45,120 nucleotides of DNA from positions 1-45,120 of the IMG/VR virus record IMGVR_UViG_3300035162_004390; one strand, written 5' to 3'. Source of the DNA: a virus. Positions 32,571-38,698 of the stretch are shown here, in pieces; position 1 is the stretch's first letter; each line of letters starts with the position of its first letter. A program made the position numbers and the translations under genes. Under the pieces are notes generated by a model. The model saw nothing but the letters and a program-made list of their open reading frames with translations, was not told the origin of the DNA and searched no databases.

Positions 32571-32842
32571 GATCGGCCCCCCCGGCTTCCCTTGCCGATC
32601 TTCCGAATCGCGGCCTCCACGGCACGTTTCGCGCGGTTGGAGCACCCGTAACACTTCAGGGGCTTCGAGTCCGCCGCGCCATTGAGGCAGCTCGCCGTGC
32701 ACGGCGGCACGCGGCCGGTGTATTCCTGCCGCGTGTGGAGGTCTGAGATCTCCCACCGGCCGGTACCGTTCACCTTGGCGCGGTATCGCTGGCCTCGGTA
32801 GACGTTGCGGTGGTCGCCGTACTGGCGAAACCAACCGCGCAT
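32567..32842 (-). CDS. Small Cys-rich (zinc-binding candidate) protein
   Basis: This 91-residue basic protein starts in a TAATG overlap with the small basic ORF upstream and ends in an ATGA overlap with the DUF7768-like gene. It contains four cysteines, at about 48, 52, 64 and 67 (CTASC and CYGC), which could hold zinc, and a basic C-terminus ending RKIGKGSRGGRS. It probably binds nucleic acid, but I recognise no family. Confidence 0.55.
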   Translation of the reverse strand: MRGWFRQYGDHRNVYRGQRYRAKVNGTGRWEISDLHTRQEYTGRVPPCTASCLNGAADSKPLKCYGCSNRAKRAVEAAIRKIGKGSRGGRS

Positions 32843-32982
32843 TAGAGCACGCCGCCGGCTTTCACCTCGGCCCCTTTCTTGGCCCCTTTCTTGGCCCCTT
32901 TCTTGGCCCGCTGCGCAACCTCTTCATACTTGGCGCGCATCCTCTCTTGTTTCGCCTGTGCTCGCCGTTGGTGCCTGTTCAT
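32842..32982 (-). CDS. Short highly basic ORF with KKGA repeat (46 residues)
   Basis: This 46-residue ORF begins MNRHQRRAQAKQERMRAKYE and continues with three KKGA units before a short EVKAGGVL end. A GGAGG ribosome site sits 6 bases before its ATG (32982), and its stop overlaps the next ATG as TAATG, so it fits the operon's coupling. The KKGA stretch is encoded by a 12-bp tandem repeat. It could bind DNA or RNA by charge; no family is recognised. Confidence 0.5.
   Translation of the reverse strand: MNRHQRRAQAKQERMRAKYEEVAQRAKKGAKKGAKKGAEVKAGGVL
32869..32904 (-). repeat. 12-bp tandem repeat, three copies
   Basis: GGCCCCTTTCTT (plus strand) occurs three times head to tail at 32869-32880, 32881-32892 and 32893-32904 with no change. 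It encodes the KKGA repeats of the small basic ORF. Confidence 0.95.
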
Positions 32983-33136
32983 ACGATTCCTCCAATATGC
33001 GGACGATCGCCGCGTGAATTTCCGCCGGGGGGTATCCGGCTCGTGTTAGCTCGGCCACGGCTGGCCGCAGCTCCCCTTCGATGGTGATCTGCCGGGCCAG
33101 CCAGTTACCTACCGTGCCGTTGGCGGTGGTGATCAT
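32924..33136 (-). CDS. Small hypothetical protein
   Basis: This 70-residue protein has a GGAGGG ribosome site 7 bases before ATG 33136 and overlaps the small basic ORF by 59 bases in another frame. It is helical (NWLARQITIEGELRPAVAELTRAGYPPAEIHAAIVRILEESY) with no recognised motif. Its role is unknown. Confidence 0.5.
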   Translation of the reverse strand: MITTANGTVGNWLARQITIEGELRPAVAELTRAGYPPAEIHAAIVRILEESYEQAPTASTGETREDARQV

Positions 33137-33139
33137 GAT

Positions 33140-33874
33140 TTAGCCCTCCGAGTTTCGAGCCCAGATCCGGCGTTCGACCTTCCGCGCCTCTTCGTAGGGC
33201 ATGGTCGATCGATCGGTGAACAGCTCGCACAGGTCCCAGCCGGCGCGGTGTGCGGCGTCAACTTCGCTCTTGTGGCGTTTCTTGAGCATGGCGATCTCGC
33301 CAATGTGGAGAATGTTCGCGACCACGGCCGGCGGAGCCTTCACGACCGGTGGAGCCTCCACGACAGTGAGCTTCAGTTGTGCCGGCGGGGCCTCCACGAC
33401 AGCGGCCTTGAGGTTGCCATCTTCAATGTAATATTTGTGGGCCTCGAATGCCTGCCCGGCGGATGGCGCGTCGTTGTCGATCCCCCAGCGCATGATCTGC
33501 GCCAGCTTTTCCCGATCGCCGCCGACGTGATCCCGTTGCAGGAAACGATACAGGCAGGACGTCAGCACCCCGCCGTTATTCAGCCTGTCCAGCGCCTTGC
33601 GTGCGGTGATCCCCTTGTTGCTGTGGCCGCGCCAGAAGATATGGGCGGGCAGGTGCTCGCGCCCACCGTCTTTCAGTTTCGAGACCGACCCGCAGACGCC
33701 AAGGTACGGTAGATGCAGCGATCTAGCCGCCCTGCGCGCTTCCGCATCGCGGCCGGGCGACGGCGCAAATACGCCCTCTGTGTGTCCGTCCGACGTGTCT
33801 ACGATCTCAATCCGCGCCCTCCGCGCAGCGGGGATCAAGCTGTTATTGGTGCCGACCATAAGTAGGGTGATCAT
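33140..33874 (-). CDS. Hypothetical early protein with VVEAPP linker
   Basis: The start is ATG 33874 with GGAGG close upstream; the long open frame before it is a shadow. The 244-residue product opens with a beta/alpha segment (ITLLMVGTNNSLIPAARRARIEIVDT) and continues to GITARKALDRLNNGGVLTSCLYRFL, then a low-complexity linker containing repeated VVEAPP units (about residues 165-192) and a charged helical C-terminus. It overlaps the transglycosylase-like gene by 32 bases. I recognise no family. Confidence 0.55.
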   Translation of the reverse strand: MITLLMVGTNNSLIPAARRARIEIVDTSDGHTEGVFAPSPGRDAEARRAARSLHLPYLGVCGSVSKLKDGGREHLPAHIFWRGHSNKGITARKALDRLNNGGVLTSCLYRFLQRDHVGGDREKLAQIMRWGIDNDAPSAGQAFEAHKYYIEDGNLKAAVVEAPPAQLKLTVVEAPPVVKAPPAVVANILHIGEIAMLKKRHKSEVDAAHRAGWDLCELFTDRSTMPYEEARKVERRIWARNSEG

Positions 33875-34220
33875 TGGAGCCTCCCAAAATTTTGTTGGCA
33901 TACCACTCGCCCTCCCCTCGGAGGCCGGCGTTACCGTGTGAATAGGCCCGCAGCGCACATCGCAGCGAGCCTTTGCATCGGTGTTGCCACCGTCGCAGGA
34001 TTCGGCAGCCTTCCCAGCGGGAGACGACCGGTATTCTGAGCGCCCAGCGCGGCGCGTAGCTGTACTTCGGCTGGACCTGATGCAGCCCAACGCAACCGAC
34101 TGGCGACGTGGCCCAGACGCTGCCACGGCTCTCTACGTGGGCAATCCGGGCCATGAGCTGCGGTGCGCAGGGCTGGGGTTGGCCGTACAGCGCGAACGTG
34201 ATCAGCAGGTAGGCAATCAT
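33843..34220 (-). CDS. Lytic-transglycosylase-like protein (SLT pattern), membrane-targeted
   Basis: This 125-residue protein starts in an ATGA overlap. Residues 1-13 (MIAYLLITFALYG) form a short hydrophobic signal or anchor. RIAHVESRGSVWATSPVGCVG, continuing LHQVQP, then ALRAYSHGNAG and WYANKIL, match the SLT lysozyme-like order, with catalytic Glu30 (HVESRG). Such enzymes cleave the glycan strand. It is unusual that it sits in the replication-side operon, away from the NlpC/P60 endolysin. It could act on the host wall early, or be loaded into virions. Confidence 0.65.
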   Translation of the reverse strand: MIAYLLITFALYGQPQPCAPQLMARIAHVESRGSVWATSPVGCVGLHQVQPKYSYAPRWALRIPVVSRWEGCRILRRWQHRCKGSLRCALRAYSHGNAGLRGEGEWYANKILGGSNDHPTYGRHQ

Positions 34221-34528
34221 GCTTCCGCCACCGTGCGCGCCATACGCGCCGTGCCAACTTTGTCGGGCTCGGTAATCGCCGCATGCAAGAACGAAACAAG
34301 CGCCCTGGCCTCGTCGGTATTGGCGAAGGCGGCGTCAAGCTCTACGTCCAGCTCCGCATCTTCGAGGGTGATCACGCAAAATAGCGCCATATCTGTGAGG
34401 CGGTAGACCCCCCACTTCGGCCCCAACGACGTAACCCCGACTGCCACGGCATCGGCGAAAACACCAACGACCGGCAGTACCACGCGGCCCGGCGCCAGGA
34501 ACCGGCTCAGTATCTGGATCGTGTTCAC
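34217..34528 (-). CDS. Hypothetical protein
   Basis: This 103-residue acidic protein is coupled by 4-base overlaps to genes on both sides. It has a hydrophobic stretch (VVLPVVGVFADAVAVGVTSL) near the N-terminus and an acidic helix in the middle (LEDAELDVELDAAFANTDEA). No family is recognised. Confidence 0.55.
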   Translation of the reverse strand: MNTIQILSRFLAPGRVVLPVVGVFADAVAVGVTSLGPKWGVYRLTDMALFCVITLEDAELDVELDAAFANTDEARALVSFLHAAITEPDKVGTARMARTVAEA

Positions 34529-34794
34529 TGGGACCTCCGACCTAGGTAGAAGGCGTGGAGCACAACCGCCGCGGTGAGCAACGCCATGCCGACGCCATAG
34601 GCCAGCGCGGGCGCGACGGCAGCTACCAGCGACGCCTGCGAGGGGCTGCCTGTTGCGGCGAGCAGTACCGAAGAGCTGGCGGCGAAGATCGTGTAGGCTA
34701 TCAGCCAGCGCAGCGAGCCCCAGTCCCGCGCGCGGCGGTGCAGCTCGGCCAGTCGGTTTTGTCGCCCTTTTGCTTTTTGCAACGTGTCAATCAT
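34525..34794 (-). CDS. Small membrane protein, two helices
   Basis: This 89-residue protein has a basic N-terminus followed by two hydrophobic helices at about residues 30-47 (WLIAYTIFAASSSVLLAATG) and 54-82 (SLVAAVAPALAYGVGMALLT). It is coupled to its neighbours by short overlaps and lies next to the transglycosylase-like gene by one small ORF. It might be a membrane partner of that enzyme, but no evidence beyond position supports this. Confidence 0.5.
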   Translation of the reverse strand: MIDTLQKAKGRQNRLAELHRRARDWGSLRWLIAYTIFAASSSVLLAATGSPSQASLVAAVAPALAYGVGMALLTAAVVLHAFYLGRRSQ

Positions 34795-34990
34795 CGGTGA
34801 TCTCCAATGGCTCTGTGCCGTCTGCCGGCCCTTGGTGCTCCCAGTTATGCCGGTCCCATCGCAGCCGCTTGTTGCCCCTCTTGGCCGGGCTGGGCAGCGC
34901 GTCGATCCGCTGGGCAGACATACGGCGCAGGGCTGCGACAGTGACGATCTGCGGTGGCGGCAACTGTAGGGGGTTTTTCTCGCTTACCAT
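34787..34990 (-). CDS. Small hypothetical protein
   Basis: This 67-residue basic protein starts with MVSEKNPLQLPPPQIVTVAA and overlaps genes at both ends by 7-8 bases. It has no membrane segment or cysteine. Its role is unknown; coupling supports that it is expressed. Confidence 0.45.
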   Translation of the reverse strand: MVSEKNPLQLPPPQIVTVAALRRMSAQRIDALPSPAKRGNKRLRWDRHNWEHQGPADGTEPLEITDD

Positions 34991-35415
34991 CCCATACCCC
35001 GCTCGGCCCGTGCGATCACACTGCTCAATCTGATCCCATAGCGCGCGAGCTGGGGCAGCATCCCCTTGATGGTCGGTAGGCCGTTGGTCTCTGCCAGCGT
35101 GTAGCCGAATTTCCGTCCGAATACCTGAGACTCGCTGAAACCGGCTTCATCCAGCTCGGCGCTGATCGCGTCGAGTAGGTGTTCGCGCCAGTCGGTCGGC
35201 AGCGGTAGCGGTGCCACCTCGGTCGGCGGAGGCTTTGGGGCCTCGCGCTGGCGCAGCCGGGACCGCTCATTGCTGCGGAGTCGGGACCTTTTTTGGGCTG
35301 TGGCCTCGCAGACTAAGCAACGCCGGCCGTTCAGCGGCCGGGACGTGCTGAACATAGCGATCAATAAGATCTTTCCGCACTCTCGGCACGTAGCCACGTG
35401 GGGGTTGTAACTCAC
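34984..35415 (-). CDS. Zinc-ribbon-like protein
   Basis: I prefer GTG 35415, which overlaps the upstream stop (TAGTG) and has GAGG 7 bases before it, over ATG 35439 inside the upstream gene. The 143-residue product has CRECGK and RRCLVCEA near the N-terminus, a CX2C...CX2C arrangement about 20 residues apart. A basic linker (KRSRLRSNERSRLRQREAP) and a helical C-terminal domain follow. It probably binds DNA or RNA; the specific role is unknown. Confidence 0.55.
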   Translation of the reverse strand: MSYNPHVATCRECGKILLIAMFSTSRPLNGRRCLVCEATAQKRSRLRSNERSRLRQREAPKPPPTEVAPLPLPTDWREHLLDAISAELDEAGFSESQVFGRKFGYTLAETNGLPTIKGMLPQLARYGIRLSSVIARAERGMGW

Positions 35416-35747
35416 TATATGGCCTCGACGCCGTTGCACAGCTCGCCACTGAGCGTGCGGCCCGTGCCGTTGAGCGGCGGGAACAGGTAGCTGTTCTTGG
35501 CTGCCGCTCCGGGCACACCGCCGAACACGCCCATCGACACGTGGATCACGTACCGGTCGCAGTCGGGGAAGTGGGCATGCACCACGGTCGGATCGCCGTA
35601 GTTACGGCGCGTGCCGGCCGGCAGAATATCGACTAGATCGCCTTCGATGAAGCACGCGCGGTCGCCGGTGAGATCGCGGCCGGCGAAGTCGAAACTACGC
35701 ACGCGGTCTCCGATCTTCGGCTCGCGCGCTGGGGTTGTGTCGGTCAT
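35415..35747 (-). CDS. Phage hypothetical protein, first gene of small-gene operon
   Basis: This 110-residue protein is preceded by GGAGG 7 bases before ATG 35747. It contains KIGDRVRSFDFAG and DRACFIEGDLVDIL, a beta-barrel-like arrangement seen in small phage proteins of unknown function. It is the first gene after a terminator and a probable promoter region, so it leads the leftward accessory operon ending at the HU-like gene. Upstream lies a hairpin leader with CGGGGTGT. Confidence 0.55.
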   Translation of the reverse strand: MTDTTPAREPKIGDRVRSFDFAGRDLTGDRACFIEGDLVDILPAGTRRNYGDPTVVHAHFPDCDRYVIHVSMGVFGGVPGAAAKNSYLFPPLNGTGRTLSGELCNGVEAI

Positions 35748-35758
35748 GAGGCCTCCAG

Positions 35759-35771
35759 GGGGTTACACCCC
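35759..35771 (-). promoter_or_regulatory. Leader hairpin GGGGTGTAACCCC before ribosome site
   Basis: A GGGG/CCCC hairpin with TGTAA-type loop sits immediately before GGAGG of the accessory operon's first gene. The identical 13-mer occurs at 41978-41990 before the coiled-coil gene. It may affect ribosome access. Confidence 0.5.
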
Positions 35772-35774
35772 GAA

Positions 35775-35802
35775 ACCCCCCATGCGCGAAGCATTGGGGG
35801 GT
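35775..35802 (-). terminator. Hairpin terminator after polymerase transcript
   Basis: Six C and six G form the stem (ACCCCCC with GGGGGGT), extended by ATGC/GCAT with one bulge and a short loop. Read leftward it ends in TTT, then runs into CGGGGTGT. It would stop or attenuate transcription from upstream, just before the first accessory gene. Confidence 0.55.
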
Positions 35803-36008
35803 CCAGCCGACCGGTGGTCGCCGTGGGGTAGGAGCTGCCTAGGTGGTCGGGGTGTGCGCCTCGCCTCGCGACTACGCGGCGCACTGTCCTAGGGGCTGGG
35901 GTGGTAGACACTGTGGGCTCATTGAGGAAGTTGAGAAATCACGCGAGTTGGCAGGCGACCTTGTTTCGAGGCCTAGGCCGACGCGGGATGGAAACACCCC
36001 GCGCCAGC

Positions 36009-36037
36009 AAGCTAGACAACCGTGCACTACACGTCAA
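36009..36037 (-). promoter_or_regulatory. Candidate sigma70-type promoter for leftward accessory operon
   Basis: Read leftward, TTGACG (36037-36032) and TAGCTT (36014-36009) are separated by 17 bases. They lie right after the polymerase stop codon. CGCGGGGTGT follows at the expected transcription start. A nearly matching pair occurs before the DUF932-like gene. Confidence 0.45.
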
Positions 36038-36041
36038 GTAT

Positions 36042-37979
36042 TTATAGGGCGACGGGGCCATTTTCCGTCCAGATAGCGAGCTGGCCGTCAATACACACAG
36101 GCTCCGCGTCCTTGTACCAGCGATCCATAATGTGGGCGTCTGCGGTGATCCGCACGTCGGGGCACACAATCTGTAGCTCGCGCGTCATGACCTTGCTCAA
36201 CTCGGCAGCGGCGGCGGCAGCTTTGGAGCGGTGCGCGGCAATGATGATCTCGTCGTGTACGAAATTCCAAGGCCGGGTGCCGTACAGCGGCGAGCCCAGC
36301 CGCTTATCGTAGGCGGCCCGGTTGACGGCCCACGCGGCGGCCTTTGCGCCAACCGATACGCGATGCTGGAAGGGATGGTTGCAGCCGTCGTTGAAGCCGA
36401 TCCCTCCGCGGGTGTACCCCGACACCGGGTCGGTGTAGGTGTAGTCCCCGTGGCCGGCTGCGACCATATCCGCGACGCCGGCAAAATAAAGCTCCATTTC
36501 TGGATACCGATCGAGCCAAGCGGTTTTCAGCTCTTCGGCTTCATCCTGGGCGATCGTCACGCCGAACCCGGCGGCGTAGCTGACCATGCCGCGGCTGCTG
36601 AGTCCTCCGGGGAATCCGAAATTCGCCACTTTCGCTAATTGTCTCGCATGTTTAGCCTGCGGGTCGCCGTTGCGGTATGCGTTCAACGCTCGCTCATACG
36701 TCCAGCCTAGAATCCCGGCGGCGGTCTCGATGTGCAGCTCCCGGCCGTCGTTGATCGCGTCTGCCATCGCGGAGCTGCCAAACGATTCGACTAGCACCTG
36801 GGCCAGCGCGCACATTTCTGCCACGTGGTAGTCGCAGGCGATGAAAACCCAATCCTCCAACCGGGGCCGGAAGCATTCGCGCACGCCGCCCTTGCGGGCC
36901 GGGTTCTGTAGGTTCGGCTTGGCGCAGCTTGTGCGCGAGGTCTCTTTGATCACGGTGAATCGAGCGTTGAGCACTTCGGTGGTGCCGCGCACAAGATGCT
37001 TCAGGTAGTGCGACTTGATCTGCTGAACCTGCCCCACGCTGGCCAGTAGTAGCAGCTCCGGGGCGCCGCTGGCCTCTAGCGTATCGCGCGCGGTGGACAC
37101 GCCGTCACCATCGGTCAACGGCGGGTTGTCGTTGTAGGCCTTGGTCACTAAGGCCTTGACGACCCGCGTGTCTTTCTTGCGGTTTGGGCGGTAGATGCCG
37201 TACTTAATCAGCCCGTCATAGGCGGCTTCGCGCAGAGACTCGGGCAGGCCGGAGTCTTCAAACTGGGCCGGTGTCATGCCGTCGAGCGTGTGATTGATCT
37301 GGGCTTCGATCGCCAGCTCCAGCTTGGCAACGCGCGCGGGGTCCGTGCGGACTCCCCAGCAGCTCATGAGGTGCAGCCCCCAGGCCGCGCGAATCTGCGC
37401 TGGTAGGTACTCCCCGCCGAATTCATCGGCGCACTGATCGAGCCACAAGCGAAGGTGGTACTCGGCATCTAGAAGCGCGTAGATCAAGGCCTCTTGTGGC
37501 CAGTCTTCGAGATCGACCCCATCTAGCTCGTGGTACCGAAAGCGCCAAGCGTCGCCGCCCTTGCCCACCATGGTCTCACCGAATGCCCGCAGGATGCAGT
37601 CTGCGAGGCTGTACTTTGTGGGCTTGCCATCCGGGCCGAATCGCCCGTAGCCGTGCGCGGTGCACCGCTGGACCTCGCGTAGCTGCGAGCATCCCAGGCG
37701 GTCACTGGCCAGCGCATCGAAGATGAGTGGTAGCAGCGAGGGGTCATGATGCGCCAGCACCCCCAGGTCGAAGGTGAGGTTGTGGCACACGAGGAAGACG
37801 GCCGGGTCTTCGAGCCACGCGCGGAAGATGCGCGCCATATCAGCGCCCACGGCGATCTTTGGGTCCCCCACCCGTTCGCAGTACGTGAGGCATACCAGCG
37901 GCGGAGCGAGCCGGCCCGCTGCGATTAGGTGTGTTTCGGTGTCGAACGCAATGGTGCGCCGCGGTGAGCTGTCAGACAT
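36042..37979 (-). CDS. DNA polymerase, family A (pol I-type) with 3'-5' exonuclease
   Basis: This 645-residue protein has the proofreading motifs FDTET (Asp13/Glu15), CHNLTFDLG (Asn67/Asp71) and YALLDAEYHL (Asp171). The polymerase motifs are TSRTSCAKPNLQNP, motif A ACDYHVAEM (Asp383), motif B RQLAKVANFGFPGG (Arg446, Lys450, Phe454) and motif C NFVHDEIII (His575-Asp576-Glu577). Phe454 corresponds to E. coli pol I Phe762; the Tyr766 position is Gly, as in many phage enzymes with NFGFPGG. It is the replicative polymerase of the phage. The gene stands alone between two hairpins. Confidence 0.95.
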   Translation of the reverse strand: MSDSSPRRTIAFDTETHLIAAGRLAPPLVCLTYCERVGDPKIAVGADMARIFRAWLEDPAVFLVCHNLTFDLGVLAHHDPSLLPLIFDALASDRLGCSQLREVQRCTAHGYGRFGPDGKPTKYSLADCILRAFGETMVGKGGDAWRFRYHELDGVDLEDWPQEALIYALLDAEYHLRLWLDQCADEFGGEYLPAQIRAAWGLHLMSCWGVRTDPARVAKLELAIEAQINHTLDGMTPAQFEDSGLPESLREAAYDGLIKYGIYRPNRKKDTRVVKALVTKAYNDNPPLTDGDGVSTARDTLEASGAPELLLLASVGQVQQIKSHYLKHLVRGTTEVLNARFTVIKETSRTSCAKPNLQNPARKGGVRECFRPRLEDWVFIACDYHVAEMCALAQVLVESFGSSAMADAINDGRELHIETAAGILGWTYERALNAYRNGDPQAKHARQLAKVANFGFPGGLSSRGMVSYAAGFGVTIAQDEAEELKTAWLDRYPEMELYFAGVADMVAAGHGDYTYTDPVSGYTRGGIGFNDGCNHPFQHRVSVGAKAAAWAVNRAAYDKRLGSPLYGTRPWNFVHDEIIIAAHRSKAAAAAAELSKVMTRELQIVCPDVRITADAHIMDRWYKDAEPVCIDGQLAIWTENGPVAL

Positions 37980-38006
37980 TTTGGAGCCTCTAGCTGGGGT
38001 GAGTAG

Positions 38007-38014
38007 ACACCGCG
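38007..38014 (-). promoter_or_regulatory. CGCGGTGT leader motif upstream of polymerase
   Basis: Immediately after the hairpin T-run and 27 bases before the polymerase start, CGCGGTGT matches the CG(G/C)GGTGT motif found in the leaders of other leftward genes. It may be a regulatory binding site or part of an RNA structure. Confidence 0.35.
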
Positions 38015-38049
38015 AAACCCCCCACGGCCGTCACGCCGTTGGGGGGTTT
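38015..38049. terminator. Bidirectional hairpin terminator between SSB-like and polymerase genes
   Basis: AAACCCCCC (38015-38023) and GGGGGGTTT (38041-38049) are exact reverse complements with further complementarity inside (ACGGC/GCCGT). The stem is flanked by A- and T-runs on opposite strands, as in a rho-independent terminator active both ways. Confidence 0.65.
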
Positions 38050-38064
38050 GCGGAGCTACTAGCT

Positions 38065-38592
38065 CTAGGCCTCGGCAGCCTCAGCCTCCGCCGCGGCGGC
38101 CTTGACGGACACGGCGTGGGCCTTGAGGGCCTCAGCCTGATCGGCGTCGGAAACCGGGCTCCAATTCACGACGGTGAAATCCTTGCCGCTTTTGGTCACG
38201 GTGTTGTAGCCCTCGGCATCCACGACCTTGCCGGCGAAGGGCTGGCCCTCACCGACGATCTGCTCCGCCAGCTCTTCGGTGATGTCCGTGGACTCACAGC
38301 CGGCCACCCCGCAAATGAACCCGCTGACGTTATCCATGGCGGTATCGCCCCACTTGGTGATGTTGGTCATCCACGTGGTTTTGTCACCGACGCGGTAGGC
38401 CGGATCAACGCCAACCGGGGGCTTGTAGGTCAGAATCTCGCACTCCACGATGTAGAGATCGTCGCGAGTTTTGCGGCTGACCTTGGAGATCACCTTTGTG
38501 ATCAACAGACGGTGGTGTCCGGGCTGAATGTAGCTACCGGTGCCCCCGCCCTGTTTGCGCTTGCCAATTCCGCCAAAAAGTGAACGTCCCAT
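38065..38592 (-). CDS. SSB-like / DUF669-type single-stranded DNA-binding protein
   Basis: This 175-residue protein has an N-terminal KRKQGGGTGSYIQPGHHRLL segment, beta strands with TRDDLYIVECEILTYK and YRVGDKTTWMTNITKWG, and an acidic alanine/glutamate tail (AAAEAEAAEA) like those of SSBs. Phages often encode such a protein between helicase and polymerase. Its leader carries an AGAGG ribosome site and a GCGGGACACCCCGC inverted repeat. The SSB call is by layout and context. Confidence 0.6.
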   Translation of the reverse strand: MGRSLFGGIGKRKQGGGTGSYIQPGHHRLLITKVISKVSRKTRDDLYIVECEILTYKPPVGVDPAYRVGDKTTWMTNITKWGDTAMDNVSGFICGVAGCESTDITEELAEQIVGEGQPFAGKVVDAEGYNTVTKSGKDFTVVNWSPVSDADQAEALKAHAVSVKAAAAEAEAAEA

Positions 38593-38641
38593 TTTCTTTT
38601 ACCTCTTCTATACTTGCGGGGTGTCCCGCCCTTCAATTTCA

Positions 38642-38698
38642 GCTCGCCCCTACCTGGGGTCCGCTCCCTTCGGCTCGCCCCTACCTGGGGTCCGCTCC
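38642..38698 (-). repeat. Direct repeat of 26 bp at helicase 3' end
   Basis: A 26-mer starting GCTCGCCCCTACCTGGGG occurs at 38642-38667 and again at 38673-38698, separated by CTTCG. Each copy contains a small CCCC/GGGG hairpin. The second copy encodes the last helicase residues (GADPR) and stop; the first lies in the gap before the SSB-like gene. Confidence 0.9.

Larger units (their letters stand above)
35748..36041. other. Intergenic control region between polymerase and accessory operon
   Basis: These 294 bases hold, in leftward order, a promoter-like TTGACG/TAGCTT pair just past the polymerase stop, a CGCGGGGTGT motif at 35994-36003, a stretch in which I see nothing clear (35850-35990, except a CGGGGTGTG on the plus strand at 35849), a strong hairpin at 35775-35802, and a leader hairpin GGGGTGTAACCCC before the next ribosome site. 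Confidence 0.6.

Noticed and set aside
37774-38583. 269-residue plus-strand open frame across polymerase start and SSB-like gene
   Set aside because: It crosses a terminator and two real minus genes, and its translation looks like shadow sequence.
38607-38636. TTGAAG and TATAGA boxes 18 bases apart upstream of the SSB-like gene, around a GCGGG-ACAC-CCCGC dyad
   Set aside because: The transcript would start about 8 bases before the ATG, after the AGAGG ribosome site at 38602-38606, so the promoter would remove its own ribosome site. The dyad itself may still be regulatory.
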